A stretch of 64,000 nucleotides of DNA from Helicobacter himalayensis. GTDB lineage: Bacteria > Campylobacterota > Campylobacteria > Campylobacterales > Helicobacteraceae. The notes under the pieces were generated by a model that did not search any database, had not been told where the DNA came from, and worked only from the letters and a program-made list of their open reading frames with translations. Made by a program: the position numbers and the translations under genes. The stretch spans positions 1,364,001 to 1,428,000 of the forward strand of contig NZ_CP014991.1 in the NCBI RefSeq assembly GCF_001602095.1, read 5' to 3'. Position 1 is the stretch's first letter. The number at the start of each line of letters is the position of its first letter. Shown piece after piece: positions 56,152 through 64,000 of the stretch.

Positions 56152-57246
56152 TTATCTCTCAAAGCGCTCTAAAACCTGCCTTTTAATCTCATCATAATTA
56201 AAATTTTCCCTAAAGCCATCTAGCTTTCCGCCAGCGGCATTTTTATGCCCGCCGCCATTGAAAAACTCTTTGCTTAGCGCGCTCACATCACATTTCCCAT
56301 TTGCACGCAGGCTAACATTGCCTTTATTATTAATATCCATATAAAAGTCATATTCTGGATTTTGCGTTAAAAATAAATTCGCCAGCACACTAATACCACC
56401 TAAGCCATAGCTTAAAAAACCTAGTTTATCGCTAAGCTCAAGGCTACATTGTGCCTTTTTAGTGCTTAGAAGCTTGCTTTGCGCGTGTGAGGTGATATAA
56501 TCCATCGTCTGTTCATAGGGCTTGCCACCAAGGATATGCTTTTTTATCACATACAGCGCGTTGTCAAACTCCACCGCGTCATTTTCCTTGCCCAAAAACT
56601 GCTCCATAGATTCTATAATGCCAAATTTATATTCCCTATGTTCGTTATCAAACATAAAGCGATTTAGCTCGTTGCTTAGCGCGATGGCATTAAGCGCGAC
56701 TTTGCCAAATTCAAACTTATAGCCATCTTCTAGCCAAATATCTACTGAATTTGTCATATTGCTAAGATTCTCAAGCCAAGATTCTTTAGAAGTATCTTTA
56801 AGTATATAGCGTTGGTGTAAAGTCTGCCAAGTGATACGACTAGCACAACGCGTGGAATCCAAAAAATACCACTCAAATTTATTCGCACATTCCTGCCCGC
56901 TAATATGATGATCAAGCAGACAAATCTCAATATCAAAGCCTTCATTTTTTAAGTTTTCAACCCTTTGGGAAAGCATTTGAGCTTCTTGAAGTGTGAGATT
57001 TAAATCTGTGATAAGGATAAGATAGTGATTTTGCGTGTTTAACTTTGTGCTAAATTTCGCATTTAGCTTTTGGGCGGGATCTTGCGTGATTTTTTCTAAA
57101 ATAGATTCTAAGCGCACGCCAACTTCGCGCCCATAATTAGCATTAAAAAATGTAATGGAATGGAAAAATTCCCGCGCTAAATACTGGCACACATAGCCAT
57201 CTAAGTCAGTATGAGAAAGATGAAAAACCCTTAAGTTTTTTTGCAT
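56152..57246 (-). CDS. DHH-family phosphoesterase
   Basis: 364 residues with H-T-D-L-D-G motif I, I-T-D-L, the D-H-H motif (C-L-L-D-H-H) and a C-terminal DHHA1 signature G-G-G-H-K-N-A-A-G-G. The family includes oligoribonuclease-like NrnA and cyclic dinucleotide phosphodiesterases; the substrate is not resolved. It follows flhA by 19 bases, as in H. pylori. Confidence 0.88.
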   Translation of the reverse strand: MQKNLRVFHLSHTDLDGYVCQYLAREFFHSITFFNANYGREVGVRLESILEKITQDPAQKLNAKFSTKLNTQNHYLILITDLNLTLQEAQMLSQRVENLKNEGFDIEICLLDHHISGQECANKFEWYFLDSTRCASRITWQTLHQRYILKDTSKESWLENLSNMTNSVDIWLEDGYKFEFGKVALNAIALSNELNRFMFDNEHREYKFGIIESMEQFLGKENDAVEFDNALYVIKKHILGGKPYEQTMDYITSHAQSKLLSTKKAQCSLELSDKLGFLSYGLGGISVLANLFLTQNPEYDFYMDINNKGNVSLRANGKCDVSALSKEFFNGGGHKNAAGGKLDGFRENFNYDEIKRQVLERFER

Positions 57247-57265
57247 TGCATATCCTTAAAATTTC

Positions 57266-59491
57266 TTATATTTGAATTTCTATATTTGCGAGAATCTCGT
57301 ATTTTGCACGAGGATCAATTTCAGCATTGCCTAAAACAACAACCTTAAGATTATGAATCTCCACAAATTTTGCCATAGCATTGCGGATTCTATAATCTAC
57401 TAATAAAATCGGTGGCACGATGCCTCTTTCTGTGAGCTGCTTTGCATGAGCGCTTATGGCATCAAAAAGCGCTTGGGTTTCTTGGATATTAAGCAAAAAT
57501 TTTTTATCTTGTTCCTTAAACTTGCTAAGCAAGAAACTCTCGCTCGCAGGGGAAAGCACCATAGTTTTAAGTGTTTTATCATTTGGATCAATATAAATAT
57601 CTGTAATCGTGCGAGCAAGGCTAGCACGCACCTGCTCGACAAGAGAATTTATATCATTTTGTAAAATTGGATACACATCAATGAGCGTTTCTAAAATGCT
57701 AAGCATATCTTTAATCGGGATTTTTTCATGCAAGAGATTTTGCAATACTTTTTTTGTGACACTAAGCGGGATTTTTTCAGCCTCTGTGACAATAGCGGGA
57801 TACATATTAGCGATTTTGCCTATGAGCGTTTTTACCTCATCGATTGTGATAAATTCTTCGGCATATTCTTTGATACACTCAGATAAATGCGTGGTGATAA
57901 TAGCACTTGGCTCGACAATCACATAACCTCTTGCGGTGGCAATGTCTTTATATCGTGGCTCAATCCACAGTGCAGACAACCCAAACACAGGTTCTTTTGT
58001 CTCTTCACCGGGAATCTTATCAGTTTCAGAATCTGTATAAGCCATACCCGTATTCATCGCTAGAATCTTATTTGGATAGATTTTTCCCTCGCCAATCACC
58101 ACACCTTTAAGCAAAATATTATAATCATCAGATTGTAGATTAAGATTATCTTTTATACGCACCTTCGGGACGAGAAATCCATAATCGCTCGCGATTTGCT
58201 TACGCACACCGCGGATTCTCTCAATCAAATTTCCGTGCTGTGCAGCATCAGCAAGGCGGATTAGCTCATAGCCGACTTGGATTTCTAGCGTCTCGATTTT
58301 AAGCGCCTCATTGAGCATGGCTTCCTCCTCCTCTTTGAGTTGCTCCTCGCTTTTTTTCTCGCGCACAGCTTTATGTCTCTCTATATCATCAGCTTGTGGT
58401 TGCGCGCCAGATTTTGGAGTTTGTGGTGCGATATTAAAACGCTTGCTAAGCCAAGATTCAAAAAGTGTAATCAAACTTTTAGAATCTTCCCTGCTGCTAA
58501 GCCACGCGATGATAAAAAAGAATACCCCAACAACCCCAAGCGAAGCTGGCAAGCCCGGCACAAGCGCAAATAAACACAAAATAAAACCAACAATAAGCAA
58601 AATCTTGCCATTACTTGTAATCTGACTTACAATATCTGTTGCGAAGTTGCTCCCGCTACTTTTTGCCGCGCGTGTCGTCATAATACCCGTAGCAGTAGCA
58701 ATGATAAGCGCTGGGATTTGCCCCACCAAGCCATCACCAATAGTTAAAATTGTGAAAGTCTCCGCACTTTGCTGCGCACCAAGTTTGTATTGAAAAAAAC
58801 CAATCAAAAACCCACCAATAATATTTACAAGCGTAATAACAATAGAAGCAATAGCATCGCCTTTGACAAACTTACTTGCTCCATCCATCGTGCCGTAAAA
58901 ATCTGCTTCTTGCTGCAATGCCTCCCTGCGCGCCTTTGCCTCTTCTTGTTTGATAAGCCCAGCATTTAAATCCGCATCAATAGCCATTTGCTTACCCGGC
59001 ATCGCATCAAGCGTAAATCTCGCCCGCACTTCAGTTACACGCGTAGAACCATTTGTAATAACGATAAGATTCACAAGCACCAAAATTGTAAAAACAATGA
59101 CACCTATGACATAATTTCCCCCAACAACGAAATTCCCAAATGCATTAATAATGCTACTCACCGCATCAGGACCATTATACCCTTCAGAGAGAATCATTCT
59201 TGTCGTGGCGACATTAAGCGCTAGGCGGTAGAGCGTAACAATAAGCAAAATCGTAGGAAATGACGAAAACTCGGTGGGCTTGTCAATATAGAGTGCCATC
59301 AAAATAATAAGGACGGAGAGAGCGATTGAAATACTTAGCAAAATATCAAGCACGCTACTAGGCAGTGGTACGATGATGATAGCTAAGATAAGCCCGATAA
59401 AAACAACTACCGTCAAATCTTTTGAGCCAAGCAACACACGCAAAAATGGCATAAGTTTTTGTGAGAAAATCTTTTGTGCCTGATTTGCCAA
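57266..59491 (-). CDS. flhA: flagellar export apparatus protein FlhA
   Basis: 741 residues: eight helices in the first 330, including the FHIPEP-type segment T-R-V-T-E-V-R-A-R-F-T-L-D-A-M-P-G-K-Q, then a cytoplasmic domain that docks substrates. It forms the export-gate ring of the flagellar type III secretion system. It is downstream of nadD and rsfS on the same strand. Confidence 0.97.
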   Translation of the reverse strand: MANQAQKIFSQKLMPFLRVLLGSKDLTVVVFIGLILAIIIVPLPSSVLDILLSISIALSVLIILMALYIDKPTEFSSFPTILLIVTLYRLALNVATTRMILSEGYNGPDAVSSIINAFGNFVVGGNYVIGVIVFTILVLVNLIVITNGSTRVTEVRARFTLDAMPGKQMAIDADLNAGLIKQEEAKARREALQQEADFYGTMDGASKFVKGDAIASIVITLVNIIGGFLIGFFQYKLGAQQSAETFTILTIGDGLVGQIPALIIATATGIMTTRAAKSSGSNFATDIVSQITSNGKILLIVGFILCLFALVPGLPASLGVVGVFFFIIAWLSSREDSKSLITLFESWLSKRFNIAPQTPKSGAQPQADDIERHKAVREKKSEEQLKEEEEAMLNEALKIETLEIQVGYELIRLADAAQHGNLIERIRGVRKQIASDYGFLVPKVRIKDNLNLQSDDYNILLKGVVIGEGKIYPNKILAMNTGMAYTDSETDKIPGEETKEPVFGLSALWIEPRYKDIATARGYVIVEPSAIITTHLSECIKEYAEEFITIDEVKTLIGKIANMYPAIVTEAEKIPLSVTKKVLQNLLHEKIPIKDMLSILETLIDVYPILQNDINSLVEQVRASLARTITDIYIDPNDKTLKTMVLSPASESFLLSKFKEQDKKFLLNIQETQALFDAISAHAKQLTERGIVPPILLVDYRIRNAMAKFVEIHNLKVVVLGNAEIDPRAKYEILANIEIQI

Positions 59492-59596
59492 GAAACGCCT
59501 TTGTATATAAAGTTTCGAGTAATTTCTAAGAGCTAGATTCTAGCTAAGTTTGGATTTAAGATTCTTTAACCTTGAATTTTTTAGCGCAAAACGCGT

Positions 59597-59932
59597 TTAT
59601 GCCTTTTTTGGCAAACCTTGTAAAAATTCCTCTAAATTAAATTTATTGCGGTGGTTTTGCGTAAAAATATGCACCATCACAAAGCCCAAATCTGCGATAA
59701 GCCAATCTTCACTTTCTTCATCAGTGGCGTAAAATTCCACACCTTTTGGCTTTAACTCGGTTTTCAAAAAATCAAGCAACGCAAAAGAATGCTTGCCTGC
59801 CATTGCTGTGGCAATCACCACAAAATCCACTAAATATTCCTTTTCCCTCACATCAATAACTTGAATATCTTCGCCTTTTTTATCCTCCAAAAGTCGCTTT
59901 ATGTCATCTAAAATTTGCTGTGTATCTGCCAA
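59597..59932 (-). CDS. rsfS: ribosome silencing factor RsfS
   Basis: 111 residues of the Iojap family: V-I-D-V-R-E-K-E-Y-L-V-D-F-V-V-I-A-T-A, then D-W-L-I-A-D-L-G-F-V-M-V-H-I-F. It binds L14 and blocks 70S assembly in starvation. nadD lies just upstream, the usual pairing. Confidence 0.95.
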   Translation of the reverse strand: MADTQQILDDIKRLLEDKKGEDIQVIDVREKEYLVDFVVIATAMAGKHSFALLDFLKTELKPKGVEFYATDEESEDWLIADLGFVMVHIFTQNHRNKFNLEEFLQGLPKKA

Positions 59933-59967
59933 AAATGCTCCTTATTGTTTTTTAAGCGCATTATAGC

Positions 59968-60633
59968 CTATTTTGCAAATTCTTTCCTTAGCAAAATCTC
60001 TTTCATAAAGCTATGCAAACAACTCGGAATCTGCTGAAACAGAGAATCTAGCTGCTTAGATTCTGAATTTTTTTGCAACTCTGCGCGCAATTGCGTAGAG
60101 CTTAGATGAGAAGCGAATTCCAAAAAATGCGCGCGCACTTGGGCATTTTTTTGGCTACTAAAATTTTGTAGATTCTCCAACGTCATTTGGAAACTTTGAG
60201 AATCTGCCCTATCACACACGATAAACTCCACCTCTTCACAAAGCCTTTCAAACTGATACCACCGATGAAGTGTAGCAAAACTATCAAGCCCTAGGATAAA
60301 AAAGATTTTTGACACATTTGTTGATAAGATTTTAAGATTTTTCACATATTCCACAAGCTCGATACTATACACCACCCTTTTTTGCACCACTTCAAAATCA
60401 CAAGCTACAATCTCACAATTTTTGCCATCTAGCTCTTTTGCCACCAGCGCGCACATTTGCAATCGTTCATCTGGGCTAAAAAAATTCCCCTCTTTAAAAG
60501 GCGAGCAAAAAGTGGGGGTCAAAAAAAGCTGTGAAAAGCAAAATTGCGCAAGCACCTTTTGCAATAGCGCAAAATGTCCATTGTGAAAAGGGTCAAAACT
60601 GCCACCAAAAATAGCGATATTGTGCGCGCTCAT
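59968..60633 (-). CDS. nadD: nicotinate-nucleotide adenylyltransferase
   Basis: 221 residues. The nucleotidyltransferase motif G-G-S-F-D-P-F-H-N-G-H lies at the N-terminus and S-S-T-Q-L-R near the end. It makes NaAD in NAD synthesis. The ATG at 60633 is used because the fold begins immediately; the longer frame to 60717 adds an unlikely basic leader. Confidence 0.94.
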   Translation of the reverse strand: MSAHNIAIFGGSFDPFHNGHFALLQKVLAQFCFSQLFLTPTFCSPFKEGNFFSPDERLQMCALVAKELDGKNCEIVACDFEVVQKRVVYSIELVEYVKNLKILSTNVSKIFFILGLDSFATLHRWYQFERLCEEVEFIVCDRADSQSFQMTLENLQNFSSQKNAQVRAHFLEFASHLSSTQLRAELQKNSESKQLDSLFQQIPSCLHSFMKEILLRKEFAK

Positions 60634-60853
60634 AGATAAAGTAGCTTTGCTAAAACAAGCGCGAGGCAGACTATCACGCACACGCTTAAAAGATACGCTA
60701 TATTTTTTACTACACAAAACACACTCATTCCTTTTTGTAAAATCCTCTATTCGCGCGCAATTTTAGCATTTTTATTTGACAAGGCTTGCAGGGTATTTTT
60801 ACCATTAAAAAGCTATAATCTACGCTTTTTATGTTTGCAGGCTAGGAGGCGTG

Positions 60854-61315
60854 ATGCTAGAGATTGAAAATCTAAGCCGAGAAAAGATAGATTCTAAAAG
60901 TTTGGAACAAATCTTTAAAACAATACTAGCGCAGTTTTGTGCGCAGGCAAGCGGGGAGTTGCGCTTGGAGCTTTTGCTTGTGGATTCTAAAGCGAGCAAA
61001 GAGCTAAACCGCACACACAGAGGTAAAGATACGCCCACAGATGTGCTAAGTTTCCCACTTGAAATAAATCTACACTCGCAAGCCCCGCAGACTTTGGGTA
61101 GTGTGGTGATTAATATGGATCTTGCAAAAGAAGTGGCACGCAAACTCGGGCATAGCACAGAATCTGAAGTCAAACTACTTTTTATACATGGTTTGTTGCA
61201 TATTTTTGGCTTTGACCACGAGGTGGATAATGGCGAGCAGCGCGCACAAGAAGAGGAGCTCATCAAAGAATTTGATTTGCCAAAAAGCCTTATTGTCCGC
61301 GCGCAAGAGGAATAA
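60854..61315 (+). CDS. ybeY: endoribonuclease YbeY
   Basis: 153 residues with the zinc motif H-G-L-L-H-I-F-G-F-D-H. It acts in 16S rRNA 3' processing and ribosome quality control. AGGAGG lies just before; the ATG at 60854 is preferred over a GTG at 60851. dapF follows 19 bases later. Confidence 0.95.
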   Translation: MLEIENLSREKIDSKSLEQIFKTILAQFCAQASGELRLELLLVDSKASKELNRTHRGKDTPTDVLSFPLEINLHSQAPQTLGSVVINMDLAKEVARKLGHSTESEVKLLFIHGLLHIFGFDHEVDNGEQRAQEEELIKEFDLPKSLIVRAQEE

Positions 61316-61334
61316 AAATCTTAAGGGAGTACTA

Positions 61335-62237
61335 ATGAATATGGAAGTAACAAAATACTGCGCAAACGGAAATGACTTTTTACTCTACAATGCTTTCACG
61401 CACACTAGGGATTTTGTAAGCATTACAAGCAAAAATTTTAACACAAAAAGTGGGGAGTTAAACTTCTCACAAATTGCAAAAATACTTTGCGCGCGCCATA
61501 GCGGACTTGGCGCAGATGGATTTGTGGCAGTATTGCCTATAAATTCTGGTGATTTGAAAGATTTTGCCTCTGAAGCGCTTTTAGATTCCAAAAAGCCCGC
61601 ATATAAATGGGATTTTTACAATGCTGATGGTTCAAAGGCTGCTATGTGTGGAAACGCAAGCAGATGTGTGGGAAATTTTGCCTACGCACAAGGCATTGCC
61701 GAGCTTACACATAACTTTTTATCGCAAGCTGGGATTATTGGCGTTAGCATAGATTCCGCAAATCCGCTCCTTGTGGAATCTGCTCTTGGGAAATGCAAGT
61801 TTTTACGCGAAGTGCAAGAAGAGAGCATTTGGGGGGAGCGATGGTTTTTGCTTGATAGCGGTGTGCCGCATTTGGTGTGCTTTTGTGAGAATCCAGCGCT
61901 CTTGCCTTTGCCTGCGGGAGAAAATCTTACGCGCCTAAAACAACTGCGCGAGAAATATGATGCAAATATCAATGTCGCCTGTGTGCAAGAGAAGGGGAAA
62001 ATCGCGTATGCGACTTTTGAACGCGGTGTGGAAGATGTAACGCTAGCTTGCGGGAGTGGCGCAGTAGCGATTTTAGCACAATCCCACAAGCTTGGTTTGA
62101 GTGACAATTCCGCCTTGCTTATCCCGCCAAGCAAGGAGAGTTTGGAAGTGCGGGTGGATTTTGAGCTGTGTGGATATTTGAAAGGAAAGGTTTCGCACAT
62201 TAGCGAGTGCAAGGTAGATTCCGCACTTTTTATCTAA
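61335..62237 (+). CDS. dapF: diaminopimelate epimerase
   Basis: 300 residues. The two catalytic cysteines are in C-G-N-A-S-R-C and T-L-A-C-G-S-G-A. It converts L,L-DAP to meso-DAP for peptidoglycan and lysine. The ATG at 61335 follows AGGGAG. An in-frame extension to 61122 lies inside ybeY and is rejected. murE, which uses the product, lies convergent next door. Confidence 0.96.
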   Translation: MNMEVTKYCANGNDFLLYNAFTHTRDFVSITSKNFNTKSGELNFSQIAKILCARHSGLGADGFVAVLPINSGDLKDFASEALLDSKKPAYKWDFYNADGSKAAMCGNASRCVGNFAYAQGIAELTHNFLSQAGIIGVSIDSANPLLVESALGKCKFLREVQEESIWGERWFLLDSGVPHLVCFCENPALLPLPAGENLTRLKQLREKYDANINVACVQEKGKIAYATFERGVEDVTLACGSGAVAILAQSHKLGLSDNSALLIPPSKESLEVRVDFELCGYLKGKVSHISECKVDSALFI

Positions 62238-62275
62238 GTGGATTCTTACTGCCAAAAGCACAGACACTCGCGATT

Positions 62276-63775
62276 TTAGCAATCTGTTTTTAGTATTTTT
62301 TTTAAAATCTCTCTGTCATCAAAAGGGATTTTTTGCTCCCCAATGATTTGGTAGTTTTCATCACCCTTGCCAAGCACAAGTAAAACTTCATCTTTTTCAA
62401 GCTCATTCACAGCGCGCGTAATTGCACGCAACCTATCAGATTCAATAATGAGTTTTCCCTGCTCTTGCAAACGTTTAGAATCTAAGCCCTGCGCAATTTG
62501 ATTGATAATTTCAAATGGATTTTCGGTGCGCGGATTATCGCTTGTGAGGTAGATTCTCTGTGCGTAGGTTTGGGCTACTGCGCCCATTTTAGGACGCTTC
62601 GTAGAATCCCTATCGCCCCCTGCACCAAAAAGCACAACGATTTTGCGCCCCTTAAAACTTTCAAAAATATTCTCCATTCCATCGTGTGTATGGGCAAAAT
62701 CCACAATCACAAGCGGATTCTCACTCACAATCTCCATACGCCCACTCACTCCGCCAAAATTCTGCGCCTTTATACATAAATCCTGCAAACTAAGCATACT
62801 AAAGTCTTTAAACAGCTTTTTTTTAAGCACTTTTTTTAGTGCAGAATCTTGCGTGGATTGCGTATTGACAAATTGAAATGCAAGAAGGCGAACCGATAAA
62901 AGCGCACAAAGGAGATTATAAAGATTGTGCTTGCCAAAAAGCGGACTTTGCAAAAACGCCTCTTCATACACACTCTGTGCTTGTGGATTCTGTATTTGCA
63001 AACACAAATGTGCGGAAATTCCGTTTTTTAAGCTGTAAGCATTTACGCTTAAATTGCTTGGAGACTCCACGCCATAATTAAAGCAATTCATAGAATTTGC
63101 GTGCGCATTTGGCTCATCGGCATTGATGACTTTTAACCCCTCATCGCTAAAAAAGCTATTTTTCACACGGATATATTCTTCTAAACTCTTATGAAAATCC
63201 AAATGATCACTTGTGATATTTGTAAGCGCTTTTAACGCGAAAGGCACACCCGCGATGCGATTTTGCGCTATGGCGTGCGAGCTTACCTCCATAATGAAAA
63301 AATCGCATTCCCCTGCAAGCTCGAAATTTTCATATAACTCTAGCACGCTGGGCGTAGTAAGTCCTTTGGGCTTGAGCTGTTTTTGATTAATAAAAAATCC
63401 GCGTGTGCCAAGCAACGCCACACTAAAACCACAATCAAGCAAAATCGAATACATACACGCCGCGCTGCTTGTCTTGCCATTTGTCCCGCTAATACCAATA
63501 ATGAAAGGCGGCAGGGTGAAAATCTCACTCAAAGTGCGCGCGTGAATACAAGGTATCATATGCTTTAAATTGATAGAATCCGCGCTACAAGTGCTTTTTG
63601 TATCGCTAGAACTACCACAAGGCACTTCATCTAAAAATTCTAGCGTCAAATCCTGCGTGTATTTAGCATTTAGCACGCTTTTGACAAAAAGTGTGCGGGA
63701 ATCTAGCACCTTTGTATCATCGCTAATCGCGTCAAATTCTCTGCCTTTGTAGCAAAGTTTCTTTTTTACTAGCAT
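62276..63775 (-). CDS. murE: UDP-MurNAc-tripeptide synthetase
   Basis: 499 residues. ATP loop G-T-N-G-K-T-S-S, then the D-N-P-R-T-E-N motif that marks meso-DAP specificity. It adds meso-DAP to UDP-MurNAc-L-Ala-D-Glu in the cytoplasm. Its ATG overlaps the stop of the upstream gene. Confidence 0.97.
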   Translation of the reverse strand: MLVKKKLCYKGREFDAISDDTKVLDSRTLFVKSVLNAKYTQDLTLEFLDEVPCGSSSDTKSTCSADSINLKHMIPCIHARTLSEIFTLPPFIIGISGTNGKTSSAACMYSILLDCGFSVALLGTRGFFINQKQLKPKGLTTPSVLELYENFELAGECDFFIMEVSSHAIAQNRIAGVPFALKALTNITSDHLDFHKSLEEYIRVKNSFFSDEGLKVINADEPNAHANSMNCFNYGVESPSNLSVNAYSLKNGISAHLCLQIQNPQAQSVYEEAFLQSPLFGKHNLYNLLCALLSVRLLAFQFVNTQSTQDSALKKVLKKKLFKDFSMLSLQDLCIKAQNFGGVSGRMEIVSENPLVIVDFAHTHDGMENIFESFKGRKIVVLFGAGGDRDSTKRPKMGAVAQTYAQRIYLTSDNPRTENPFEIINQIAQGLDSKRLQEQGKLIIESDRLRAITRAVNELEKDEVLLVLGKGDENYQIIGEQKIPFDDREILKKILKTDC

Positions 63776-64000
63776 TTTTTAAACACTTTTTTTAGAAGTT
63801 TATCAAGCTCCGCGTCATAATACACATCGTGCAGATTCTCGATATATTCAAGCCCGATATCGATGAAATCATTTTCCAAAAGCTGGCGCAAAAAGCTGTA
63901 AAACTCCCGCTTGTTGGTAAAAATAATGCGCGTGCTAAACATCAAATCTTCAAAGGCTTCTTTAAAGCTCTCGCGCTTTTGCAAGGCACGCAAAAAATCC
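63769..64000 (-). CDS. hypothetical protein, cut by the window edge
   Basis: The C-terminal 77 codons or so of a charged, helical protein (E-Y-I-E-N-L-H-D-V-Y-Y-D-A, ending K-K-V-F-K-K-C). The frame is open to the right edge, so the start lies outside. The stop overlaps the murE start, so the two are probably coupled. Not recognised. Confidence 0.6.
   Translation of the reverse strand, partial: DFLRALQKRESFKEAFEDLMFSTRIIFTNKREFYSFLRQLLENDFIDIGLEYIENLHDVYYDAELDKLLKKVFKKC

Overview
The window looks like a chromosomal segment of a Helicobacter, probably an enterohepatic type rather than H. pylori. The AT-rich composition, the cbpA-hspR-rarA order, a FlgE of H. pylori type behind a sigma-54 promoter, a KatA catalase, FlhA beside a DHH phosphoesterase, HypA, and many poly-G/C contingency tracts all fit this. 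I do not assign a species.

Layout. 1-15107 is a large inverted duplication. Two arms of about 6.4 kb (1-6398 and 8714-15107) each carry a giant Asn/Thr-rich autotransporter body plus a cytochrome c/SPOR-like protein. They flank a unique 2.3 kb core holding two different autotransporter N-termini, a divergent promoter region and two poly-C tracts. The right autotransporter is intact (2011 aa). The left has four single-base insertions. 15109-24315 is housekeeping (HAD phosphatase, YeiH, a double GT2, an outer-membrane protein, rarA, hspR, cbpA, tsaD); tsaD carries an in-frame insertion made of a dispersed palindromic repeat. 24490-25942 is yedE-yedF.

26108-34885 is a surface-glycan cluster: glycosyltransferases GT4, GT2-GT2, GT2, GT4-GT4 and GT4, a broken heptose kinase (hddA), hddC and a glycosyltransferase relic. 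The genes overlap head to tail and contain seven homopolymer tracts. Six lie in glycosyltransferase ORFs and have conserved flanks that usually put stops in the two alternative frames. The reading frame at each tract therefore decides whether a ribosome stops at the tract or runs on to the next start codon.

34908-49881 holds a cupin, tRNA-Phe, a phase-variable HinfI-like adenine methyltransferase with its RAMA domain out of frame, ackA-pta, hypA, moaC, a GT90 enzyme, a small XRE regulator, a collapsed response regulator with its histidine kinase, flgE, a chemoreceptor and a phase-OFF fucosyltransferase. 50270-54304 holds katA, an unrecognised and partly broken small operon behind a promoter with a poly-G tract, and an FkbM-like methyltransferase with a 13-G tract. 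54388-64000 is mostly housekeeping: aroK, a selenium-type YedE, DHH, flhA, rsfS, nadD, ybeY, dapF, murE and one gene cut by the window edge.

The common theme is surface variation: thirteen G/C tracts of 9 bases or more, recombining glycosyltransferase modules, and an invertible-looking autotransporter pair.
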